In this document: piece by piece, positions 1 to 8,178 of the stretch
How positions within the stretch are numbered: the first letter of the stretch is position 1
How the letters are laid out: each line of letters opens with the position of its first letter
NCBI RefSeq assembly: GCF_000208925.1
Contig: NW_001915016.1
Coordinates: 1-38,501 of the forward strand
Direction of reading: 5' to 3'
DNA: 38,501 bases
DNA from: Entamoeba histolytica HM-1:IMSS
Lineage: Eukaryota > Evosea > Mastigamoebida > Endamoebidae
The notes under the pieces: generated by a model
Database searches by the model: none
Told to the model about the DNA's origin: nothing
What the model saw: only the letters and a program-made list of their open reading frames with translations
Translations under genes and position numbers: made by a program

Positions 1-31
1 TATTAGTCACATCCTGTTAGGATGTAATGGA

Positions 32-640
32 AAAGAATCAAATATTAAAACATGATTATGTAAACAAATATATAAACAGATATTAATTACATATTTTAAT
101 GAATTTGATGCAATTGACTTTAATAATCCTCCAAAATGTATTAATAATGATAAAATGGTCATTACTTACAATAAAGATTTATTTGTTATTGATAATTCAT
201 TCCATGATAGAAGACAAGACGCATATTATCAGAATATGAAAGAGAAGAAATGATATATTATAGATGTTGTTATATGTCAAGATAATAATTTAGAATTAAA
301 TTATATTCATAAAATAAATAAATACAAAGAAATACAAGAGAAATTAAGAAATAATAGAGAAATAATATATGTAGAAATAATACCTGTAATATCATCAATA
401 AATGGATTAATACAAAAAGAGTCTATAAGAAGATTAAAAACACTAAAATTACAATTATACTTTTCTAAAATCCTACGAACAATAATAATCAAAAACATGA
501 AAGACTTAATGTTTTACACATTCAGTTCTGTCAGTACATTAGAAGAAAAACAATCTAATACGAGTGTATTAGAAATAAACTCTATTATAGAAATATGGCA
601 TAATGAAGAAACTGAAATAAACACTTCTCAATATTCATAA
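32..640 (+). mobile_element. Degenerate 3' part of a non-LTR (LINE-type) retrotransposon, copy 1
   Basis: Translating + through 59-640 gives a retroelement-like C-terminal region. It has a conserved 'ITYFNEFDAIDF' block, then 'YIIDVVICQD', 'INKYKEIQEKL', and 'IIYVEIIPVISSINGLI' before a stop at 638-640. This order resembles the region after the reverse transcriptase in LINEs that end in a restriction-like (PD-D/E-K type) endonuclease, where a 'IIDVA' strand is followed by 'K..KY..L' and a 'V.PVV.GALG' strand. Entamoeba LINEs are known to have that architecture. An in-frame TGA lies at 251-253. Compared with the copy at 5562-6090, four bases are missing near 55-60, which shifts the frame. No reverse transcriptase domain is inside the window. 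It is a dead fragment. The family assignment is inferred from motif order. Confidence 0.6.
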
Positions 641-667
641 AAATCAAATTGTGGATATATCTATTAG

Positions 668-1140
668 TTAACCTTTTTTTTCTTTAATTTCTTCTTTATT
701 CTTTCATTTATCTTATTCTTTCTGATTGAATATACTTCTTGTTGATTATCATACCATCTTTGTCTTTTACCTTCTTACTTTTTGAGTATTTCTTCATACT
801 TTCCTTCATTCCATTCACTTGTTATTCTTTTTATTCTTCTTTGTATCTCATTTATTATTAATCATTCATTGTTATTTGTATTATCTTTATTATTATTGTA
901 TTTATTTTGTTTTTTATTTGTTTTTCTTTGCATCTTTCGTCTTCTAATCCATTTTCCTTTGGTTATTTCATTTATCATTATTATTGTTATTGTTATACCA
1001 TTTATTGTTATTGACATTCATTCTTTTATATGATATTGAATTTTTATGACTTGGTTGTTTTTCTTTACAACACATATTTATTATTACACAATATCCATTG
1101 TATTAAAATTTGATGTATTTCTTGTATTGGAAAAGGATGT
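668..1140 (-). repeat. Dispersed repeat, short copy (copy A of the 15130-16383 element)
   Basis: This stretch matches 15893-16350 almost base for base over long blocks, in the same orientation. Shared landmarks include the stretches around 735-830 and 15955-16045, and the 'acacaatatccatt' block at 1084 and 16309. Read on the minus strand, both copies encode similar broken peptides: 'P(I/M)QEIHQIL(I/M)QWILC', then 'RRIKRITSEWNEGKYEEIL' and 'RWYDNQQEVYSIRKNKIN'. The peptide-level conservation shows the source had coding capacity. Copy A lacks the last ~750 bp present in the longer copy and abuts the retroelement fragment that ends at 640. It may be an Entamoeba LINE ORF1 or an ERE-type element; I cannot tell which. 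Confidence 0.7.
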
Positions 1141-1263
1141 CAATAAAATAAAATAAAGAATTAGAAATATAAATAAATCTTATACTATTTAATTTAATAA
1201 CAAAAAAATAAAAAAAATAAAAAATTACTACAAAAAACTAAAAAAAAACAAAATTTATATAAA

Positions 1264-2640
1264 ATGGAAATGAAAATTAATTCTGTTATTCTTAATAATT
1301 TAAGGAAATTAGAACAACATAATAATAATAAGTCATTTCCATTAAAACTTAATATAATTATTGTTTATGATTCAAATCCAAAAGACTCTTCATTATATTA
1401 TGATCTTCTTCAAACATTAATGAAATCAATTATTTCTTCATATAAATTACCATTAAATTATTTAAAACAAACAGAACAAATTGCATTAAAAGAATTTATT
1501 AATGATCCATTTGCGTGTGTAATAAGTGTTATTTTAATAGCATCAAATAATATTAATCAATATAATTTTTGTGGTTCATCAATGATATTTTATCCAACAT
1601 TAGAAGAACAACCTCCATGTTTAAATTCATTAATAAAAAAAATTAATAATATTCCATTTTATCTTAATTATCCAATTATTATTATTCCTCATAAAATTAC
1701 TCTTTCACCTGTTCTTCCTAAACATACAGGTATTGTTAAAATTAAAACATTCACTGAAGTACTTTCTTCTTTTAATTATGCTTTTTATTGGGCTTTAACA
1801 ACAATAAAACCCTTTCCATTAATTACTTCTTCTTCTTTATCAAAATTTCTTTATTCATTAAAACCACAATTACCAACATTATATTCTGACTCAATACCAA
1901 ATGATCCATCAAGTTATATTTCTTCATATAATGCTTTTATAGAAACAATAATCTTTTTTATTACTGATGAATCAACAATACAATTATTTGAAATTGAACC
2001 ATGGTTTATTAATGAAAAAAAATACCCATTAATGAGTAATATTATTAATAATAAATTACATTATATTTCTTCTATTCAACTTGCTTTAAAAAAATATTTA
2101 TTACCTTCTTCTAATTGGCCAATTAATATTCAACCTTCTCATATTATTGAATATGCAAATAAATTATGTGACCCAACACTTCTTTTAAAACAAGAAGAAT
2201 TCTCATTTATTGTTCCTCAAATTAAAAGAAATGCATTTTTAAATTCTTTAAATGAACAATCGACTATTGATGATTTAATGAAAACAATTATTAATTTCGT
2301 TTATAAATGTGCATATTCTTTCATTAATGATATTTCTATTATTATTCCTTCTGTTCCTATTGACAATGAATCGGATTCTGCTTCAACATTAAATCAAATT
2401 GAGTATGAGTCTATTACCCATCAATCTTTACTGGAAAAAGAATCAACTAAACCTAAATTTAATTCTATTAATGACCAAATTAAATTTAATAAAAAAAATT
2501 GGTTAAGAGAAGGTTTAAAACGTTTAGAATCTATTTCCCCTCAGTCTTTAAAAAATCTTGTTCTTCAAAGAGAATTAGATTATTGGAAAGAAACTGTTGA
2601 ACTTCTTAAACAAGAATTAAAACAATTAGAAATTAATTAA
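1264..2640 (+). CDS. Unrecognised 458-aa protein
   Basis: This is an intact single-exon frame with an ATG and no nearby in-frame alternative except M3. The N-terminal half alternates beta-like hydrophobic runs ('LKLNIIIVYDS' near residue 28, 'FYLNYPIIIIPHKI' near 132) with helical segments, which would suit an alpha/beta fold. Residues ~215-325 look helical with scattered aromatics. The C-terminal ~45 residues ('LREGLKRLESISPQSLKNLVL...') are charged and probably coiled coil. There is no signal peptide and no clear transmembrane helix. The 5' leader is very A-rich. The neighbour downstream is convergent (154 bp between stop codons). I do not recognise the family; lineage-specific conservation is possible. 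Confidence 0.75.
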   Translation: MEMKINSVILNNLRKLEQHNNNKSFPLKLNIIIVYDSNPKDSSLYYDLLQTLMKSIISSYKLPLNYLKQTEQIALKEFINDPFACVISVILIASNNINQYNFCGSSMIFYPTLEEQPPCLNSLIKKINNIPFYLNYPIIIIPHKITLSPVLPKHTGIVKIKTFTEVLSSFNYAFYWALTTIKPFPLITSSSLSKFLYSLKPQLPTLYSDSIPNDPSSYISSYNAFIETIIFFITDESTIQLFEIEPWFINEKKYPLMSNIINNKLHYISSIQLALKKYLLPSSNWPINIQPSHIIEYANKLCDPTLLLKQEEFSFIVPQIKRNAFLNSLNEQSTIDDLMKTIINFVYKCAYSFINDISIIIPSVPIDNESDSASTLNQIEYESITHQSLLEKESTKPKFNSINDQIKFNKKNWLREGLKRLESISPQSLKNLVLQRELDYWKETVELLKQELKQLEIN

Positions 2641-2793
2641 TTTTTATTAATTTTATTGTTATTTTATCATTACTTCATTAAAATTAACTTTTCCTTTTAT
2701 TCCTTTTTTTTTTCTTATTTTCTTTTTTTATTTAACCATTTTGTTTTATAATTCAATAAAAGTATTATAATAATATTGTATAATTAATGATTA

Positions 2794-3566
2794 TTATTCT
2801 GATGATGATGAACTTTCATCACCATTTCCCCATACTATTTGAGTTTTTGGTTTTATTATTTCAAAGTCAGGTTTTGTTAAAAAATTAATTGTAACTTCAT
2901 TGAATAAATATGATGGATGTTTAAGCAAATTATTAATAAACCTTGTTAAATCTTTTGCTCGTTGTTCAGTAAATTCTGGTTTAAATCTATAACCAGGTAT
3001 ATAATATGATTTAAAAGTATCTCCTGGTAATTTTGGTATTTTTCCCCAATCGTTTGCTTGTGGTGATTGTTTTTGTATTGTTTTTAATTGACTTCTTAAT
3101 GACTGAAATTGAGAATACCTTCTTTTTACTGAATAATTTCCTGGTGCATATTCTTGATGAGAAGACTATTGGTTTAGATATTGTTTTTTTTTTCTTTAAT
3201 AACTTATGTTTATAAATAACAAACTCTTGTTGTCACAGTATAGACTGTATATTTTCCTGTTGAGTCTACAACTAATTCTGGAGAACTTACAGTAACTTCA
3301 ATATATTCTGGTTGATTATATTCAGTACTGTTTACTGCTTCACTTAGGACAGTGTCACATTTTCTTTTCTTTCTAAACTCTTCTTCTTCTTTTAACTGTT
3401 TTTCATACTCATCAGATTCAATCTCATTTATTTTCTTTTCTTTTCTTTCTATCTCATTAACTTCTAATGGGTCTAATTTTGACACTTCTGTATTTAATGG
3501 TTGTTCTTTTATTTGGGTATCTTTTCTATCATTTAGTTTAATAATATCTTCTTTATTATCTCCCAT
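2794..3566 (-). CDS. PX-domain sorting nexin-like protein (two exons)
   Basis: Exon 1 is 3566-3225 and exon 2 is 3165-2794, joined in phase 0 across a 59-nt intron, giving 237 aa. The acidic, lysine-rich N-terminus (~1-90) is probably disordered or coiled coil. The PX domain runs from about residue 90: 'YIEVTVSSPELVVDSTGKYTVY' strands, then the splice junction 'TVTTR', then 'VKRRYSQF', whose first Arg is the usual 3-phosphoinositide ligand. A shortened proline region 'IPKLPGDTF' follows, then 'RFKPEFTEQRAKDLTRFINNLLKHP', which carries the second conserved Arg. This pattern fits SNX3/Grd19-type PX proteins that bind PI3P on endosomes and phagosomes. There is no BAR domain. It ends in a short Ser/Glu tail. 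A GAACT motif lies ~22-26 nt before the ATG. The PX assignment is strong; the cargo is unknown. Confidence 0.85.
3166..3224 (-). other. Intron of the PX-domain gene
   Basis: This 59-nt intron begins GTTTGTTATT and ends CCAATAG. Removing it joins 'TVTTR' to 'SSHQEYAPG' in frame and restores a complete PX domain, which is the evidence for the splice sites. Confidence 0.85.
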
Positions 3567-3746
3567 AACTCAAAAATATCAATTCTCAGTTCGACATATT
3601 AGTCTCCAATACTTTTTGTTTTTTTTTTTTGTAGAGCAATAGTTCCAAAATTAACAATAAAACTATTATCAATACTGTGAGATTCTTTCAAGAAATAATG
3701 ATAAGAATTTATAAAGAATGATAATTTCAACAATGAAAAGAATAAA

Positions 3747-4682
3747 TTAAGAAACTGTTTTAGTAGAATGACAAGATACTGGTAAAACAAAACGAATAGC
3801 CAAAATAGTAAGTGTAAGTAATGAGAAGTACAATAAAATAGGAAGAATCCTATTTGCCCATTTAAAGAACAAGTTTGTTAAGCAAGATTTAAAATTATCA
3901 CCGAAATATGTTAGTCCAAATAATATTCCTGTTCCAAAAGAAAATATAAATGAAATTCCGTTATCAATTGGTGTAAATAAACAACTGCCGATAATTACGA
4001 ATATACTAAAAATAGCTGAGACAAAGAGTTGGACCCAAACAATTGGATGGTATTTCTCTTTTTGAATAATCATTTGTAAAACCCAAATTGTCATTATTCC
4101 TATTAAAGAAGATGAACAACCAATAAATGGTAATTCATAAGCAAATAAATAACTTCCAAATAATGACATTGTTCCACAAACTATATACATAATAAAATAC
4201 CATGAACTTCCTAATATTCTTTCTACAATAATTCCAAATTTTAATTGAATAATAATTGTAACAATTAATTGAAGAATATTGTTTTGTAAAAAAATTGGAA
4301 GTACTAATCTAAAGTATTGATACTCACATTTAATTAATGATAAATTTTTTCCACCAACAATTTTAATTGAATTAGCTGTTGGAATTAATATAGAAGAATT
4401 TTTTTCATATTCAAACAATACACTAATAAAAAACCATATTGTTTCAATTGCTGTTATTATAAATGTTACTGAAATAAAAAAATATAAATATCGTTTTAAG
4501 TTATCTATTCTACAAATGGGTTGAATAAAACATGGAAAATAAGAATAAAAACATATTTCTTTAATGCTATTCTCATTAGATATTTCTTGTACATTCCCAT
4601 CAATACCATATAAATAACATTGAGATGGTGAAATAATTATTGATTCTAAATCAAGTGGTATTTCTTGTTTATTATCATTCAT
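3747..4682 (-). CDS. Rhomboid-like integral membrane protein, probably inactive
   Basis: This 311-aa protein has a ~60-residue cytosolic N-terminus, a first hydrophobic helix at ~65-90, a long loop, and about six more membrane segments. Rhomboid landmarks are present in order: 'YQYFRLVLPIFLQNN' (121-135) matches the 'Y.R....F.H.N' region, 'G-x3-E-x3-G' is at 150-158, and the serine motif is 'GCSS' at 188-191 (G-x-S). In the helix that normally carries the catalytic histidine (A-H-x2-G-x3-G-x3-G), the protein reads 'SFIFSFGTGILFG', so Phe245 stands where His is expected. The H.N pair in the second helix is also QN. It is therefore probably a pseudoprotease that binds membrane clients. Published surveys of E. 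histolytica report only one of its rhomboids with full catalytic residues. Confidence 0.8.
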   Translation of the reverse strand: MNDNKQEIPLDLESIIISPSQCYLYGIDGNVQEISNENSIKEICFYSYFPCFIQPICRIDNLKRYLYFFISVTFIITAIETIWFFISVLFEYEKNSSILIPTANSIKIVGGKNLSLIKCEYQYFRLVLPIFLQNNILQLIVTIIIQLKFGIIVERILGSSWYFIMYIVCGTMSLFGSYLFAYELPFIGCSSSLIGIMTIWVLQMIIQKEKYHPIVWVQLFVSAIFSIFVIIGSCLFTPIDNGISFIFSFGTGILFGLTYFGDNFKSCLTNLFFKWANRILPILLYFSLLTLTILAIRFVLPVSCHSTKTVS

Positions 4683-5561
4683 TACTTTATCTTTTTTTCC
4701 TTTTTTTTTTCAATTCAACTTTTTTTTTCTTATTTCATAAATACAAATTATTATTCTTTTTTTTTTTAATTCTATTGGTTTATATATCATAAATAATTTG
4801 ATTTTTCCTTCTTTGAAACTAAATCAATAATTATTGAGTTGAAACTTTTATTGAAATAATATAAGGTATATTTTATTAATGAAATTGCGTTGATACAGTT
4901 ATTATTAAAAATATGTTATTCATGAAACATACACTAAAAATATACTTATAAAGTTTTATTCTTCTTATTGGTATATTGAAAATAAAAAAATATAATTTGT
5001 ATGAAAATTGTTTGTAAAGTAAAAGAGAAAAAATAAAATAATGAAGTATTTAATAAATAAACAAGAGTATTTTTATTTAATCTTTATATTTAGATATTTT
5101 TTGTATATACAATTTATTATATAACTCATTATTCAATTCATATTTATTTGATATAATATTTGAATATGACTATATATATTTTTTTATTACCATCATATTC
5201 TTTATATTCTTTATTTATGTTTATTCAATTCATTTACATTCATTTATTTAAAAAAGAAGTATTACAAGAAACACTACAATAATATATAAGAAAAACATTG
5301 ATAAAAGAAGAACTACATAATAGTCAAGAAATATAAATAATAGAAGAATGAGTGAAAATATGTATTATCTTCCTAGAATGAGATACATCAGTCATCTGAT
5401 AACAATTATAATAATTATTACCATAACTATCACAGTACTGATGATATGAATCATTTCACTCATCACTTCAATCATAATCATCGTCATAAACACTTTAATA
5501 ATATTTTCAATAGAAATAAACAATATTATCATAATAGAAATAAACACCATAATAACACACA
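4683..5561. other. A/T-rich spacer, no intact gene
   Basis: Bases 4683-5340 are very A/T-rich with homopolymer tracts and no reading frame I can support. From about 5377 to 5586 one + frame stays open for ~70 codons and is dominated by Asn, His and Tyr ('NNYNNYYHNYH', 'HHFNHNHRHKHF'). It ends at a stop just inside the retroelement fragment. It has no suitable start and is not assigned a function. Confidence 0.6.
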
Positions 5562-6090
5562 AAAAGAACCAAATATTAAAACATGATTATATATGTAAAC
5601 AAATATATAAACACTTATTAATTACATATTTTAATGAATTTGATGCTATTGATTTTAATAATCTTCCAAAATGTATTAATAATGATGAAATGGTTATAAC
5701 TTACAATAAAGATTTATTTGTTATTGATAATTCATTCCATGATAGAAGACAAGACGCATATTATCAGAATATGAAAGAAAAGAAATGATATATTATAGAT
5801 GTTGCTATATGTCAAGATATGAATTTAGAGTTAAATTATATTCATAAAATAAATAAGTACAAAAATTTACAAGAAAATAAAATTACAAATAATTTTTCTC
5901 AATAACACATGACAAACAATAATAATCAAAAATATGAAAGACTTAACGGTTTATATTTTCAATTCCAGCAATATAATAGAATAAGAATAATCTAATACGA
6001 ACATATTGGAAATTAAATCTATTACACCAATAGATCATATTGAAGAAATATAAAGAAATACTTCTAAATATCCACAATATCAAATTGTTA
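5562..6090 (+). mobile_element. Degenerate 3' part of a non-LTR retrotransposon, copy 2
   Basis: This copy closely matches 32-640. It starts near 'aagaaccaaatattaaaac' and carries the same translated blocks: 'HDYICKQIYK', 'ITYFNEFDAIDFNNLPKCI', 'YIIDVAICQDMNLEL' and 'IHKINKYKNLQE'. It keeps the frame that copy 1 loses near position 58, but has the identical in-frame TGA at 5786-5788. It also lacks about 100 bases that copy 1 has after 'NKYKEIQEKL'. Similarity fades out around 6090. The shared stop means both copies descend from an already mutated source or from a duplication. Confidence 0.6.
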
Positions 6091-7047
6091 AGATGTATAT
6101 TGTTCGACTTTTTATATTACCATTTTGTATAGACATTTAATAATTTGTCATTATGTTAAAATTCTTAATAAATAATATTCATCTTAATGAATTTGACATA
6201 TATTAAATGAAATTTTAATTGACTAATAATTAATTTATAATACACAAAAATAAACAAAATATAAAGAGAGTAAAAGAAGAAGAATGAGAAGTGAATAAAC
6301 TTTTTATATTCATTTCTATGTGGTTTTATAAATGAAGAAAGACTATAAGAATAAAATAAAAATAATATAAAAGTATAATAATAAAAAGAAGAAAACTACA
6401 ATTTATTTCCTTTATAATAACTAAATTATTATTAACACTGAATATAAGACACTTCCAAGCTACAGTTATATATTTTTTTAAAGAATTATTAGATTTAAAT
6501 TAAGTTATTAAATAAAACAGTCTATAAAAAACATAAAAATAAATTAATTAAAGAACCTTCTTTTCTTTCTTCTATTGTAGTTTTTAAACTACTTTTGGAA
6601 TGAATAATTCTTTAATTTTATAAGCACTGACATATCATTTTAAAGGTTATTTAACACCAATACTTTCACTTTTAAGAAAAATAAAACAAAGTTATTTGCT
6701 TCAAACTTCTTGAGGATAGTTAGGGTTGGATATGCTATTGGAGTTGGTAAATTTATAAAAGAATTTACAAAAAATTTCCAGAGTCGTCAGAACATAAAAT
6801 CTTAAGACTCAAAAATTTGATAGAAGAAAAAGTATATGTTCAATAACTGTAAGATGAAAACTTCAAAAGAAATTCCATTCAAAAACACCAAGAATAACTG
6901 AGAAATAATAACTCCACACTCCAAAATAAGTCATTATTAATATTAATTTATTTAAAATTATATTCTTTTTGAATTGACTTGTCAACCGAAAAAAGAAAGA
7001 TACAAATCATCAAAACGTTTTGTCAACGTCACTTAGAAATAATCTGT
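6091..7047. other. A/T-rich spacer upstream of cysteine synthase
   Basis: I see no intact gene. A short stretch around 6700-6900 is less A/T-extreme and translates into pieces such as 'GYAIGVGKFIKEFTKNF' and 'LGLDMLLELVNL' in different frames, so it may be old coding sequence. I cannot identify it. Confidence 0.5.
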
Positions 7048-7057
7048 GTTTTTAAAG
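7048..7057 (+). promoter_or_regulatory. TATA-like element of the cysteine synthase gene
   Basis: GTTTTTAAAG differs at one position from the Entamoeba core element GTATTTAAA(G/C). It lies 32-41 nt before the ATG, the expected distance given the very short 5' leaders in this genus. Confidence 0.5.
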
Positions 7058-7088
7058 TCGATCACAAACTATTTGTTTGTAAATAATA

Positions 7089-8099
7089 ATGCAAAATATT
7101 ACTATCAACACACCAAGAAAGAGAATTTATCACAATATCCTTGAAACTATTGGAGGTACTCCTTTAGTTGAATTACATGGAGTAACAGACCATCCTTCTA
7201 TTAAAAAAAATACAAAAATTCTTGTTAAGTTAGAATGTTTCAATCCAATGTCATCAGTTAAAGACCGTGTTGGATTTAATATTATTTATCAAGCTATTAA
7301 AGATGGAAGATTAAAACCAGGAATGGAAATTATTGAAGCTACTTCTGGAAATACAGGAATTGGATTATGTCAAGCTGGTGCTGTTTTTGGATATCCAGTG
7401 AATATTGTCATGCCGTCAACAATGTCAGTTGAAAGACAAATGATTATGAAAGCATTTGGAGCTAATTTAGTTCTTTCAGATGGAACAAAAGGAATGCCAG
7501 GAGCTATTGCAAAATATGAAGAACTTATCAAACAACACCCAAATAAATATTTTCCAGCTAATCAATTTGGTAATCCAGATAATACTGCAGCCCATGTTTA
7601 TACAGCAAATGAAATTTGGGAAGATACAAACGGAGAAGTTGATATTATTGTTTCTGCTGTTGGTACTGCAGGAACTGTTATAGGAGTTGGTGAGAATTTG
7701 AAGAAAAAGAAAAAGGGAGTTAAGGTTGTTGCTGTAGAGCCAGCAGAATCAGCAGTTTTATCAGGAAAACCAAAAGGACCACATGGAATTCAAGGAATTG
7801 GAGCAGGATTTGTTACAGATATTTATAAGAAAGAAGTTGTTGATGAAATAACACCAATTAAAACACAAGACGCATGGAAAATGGCAAGAGCAGTAGTTAA
7901 ATATGATGGAATTATGTGTGGAATGTCAAGTGGTGCAGCAATTTTAGCAGGATTAAAAGAAGCAGGAAAAGTAGAAAATGAAGGAAAAACGATCGTTATA
8001 ATCTTACCAGATTGTGGTGAACGATATTTGTCAACCGACTTATATAAAACAATTGAAGAAGGAACAAAACAACAAGTATTAGACTCATTATTACTTTAA
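7089..8099 (+). CDS. CS: Cysteine synthase (O-acetylserine sulfhydrylase)
   Basis: This 336-aa cytosolic enzyme of PLP fold type II makes L-cysteine (or S-substituted cysteine) from O-acetylserine and sulfide. Cysteine is the main thiol in Entamoeba, which lacks glutathione. The Schiff-base lysine is K58 in 'NPMSSVKDRVG'. The substrate loop is 'TSGNTG' (85-90), the phosphate cradle 'GTAGT' (192-196), the 'GIQGIGAGF' loop 233-241, 'GMSSG' 278-282 (the Ser that contacts the pyridine nitrogen), and 'PDCGERYLST' 307-316. The length is normal for the family and all catalytic residues are present. E. histolytica has several paralogues; differences in the first 15 and last 20 residues suggest the more divergent paralogue (CS3-like), a memory-based judgement. 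It converges on Prp8 with 79 bp between stops. Confidence 0.95.
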   Translation: MQNITINTPRKRIYHNILETIGGTPLVELHGVTDHPSIKKNTKILVKLECFNPMSSVKDRVGFNIIYQAIKDGRLKPGMEIIEATSGNTGIGLCQAGAVFGYPVNIVMPSTMSVERQMIMKAFGANLVLSDGTKGMPGAIAKYEELIKQHPNKYFPANQFGNPDNTAAHVYTANEIWEDTNGEVDIIVSAVGTAGTVIGVGENLKKKKKGVKVVAVEPAESAVLSGKPKGPHGIQGIGAGFVTDIYKKEVVDEITPIKTQDAWKMARAVVKYDGIMCGMSSGAAILAGLKEAGKVENEGKTIVIILPDCGERYLSTDLYKTIEEGTKQQVLDSLLL

Positions 8100-8178
8100 A
8101 TAATTTTGAATTATTTTTGAATTAATTAAAAATGCAAATGATTAATTTTCTTTTAACAAATAAAATCAATTAAGAAAT

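Noticed and set aside
1..31. Short hairpin CATCC/GGATG at 11-25
   Set aside because: A 5-bp stem at the window edge, too small to support as a feature.
782..1033. 83-codon + frame rich in Phe, Leu and Ile
   Set aside because: It is antisense to the dispersed repeat, whose coding strand is minus; the matching + frame in the other copy is not preserved.
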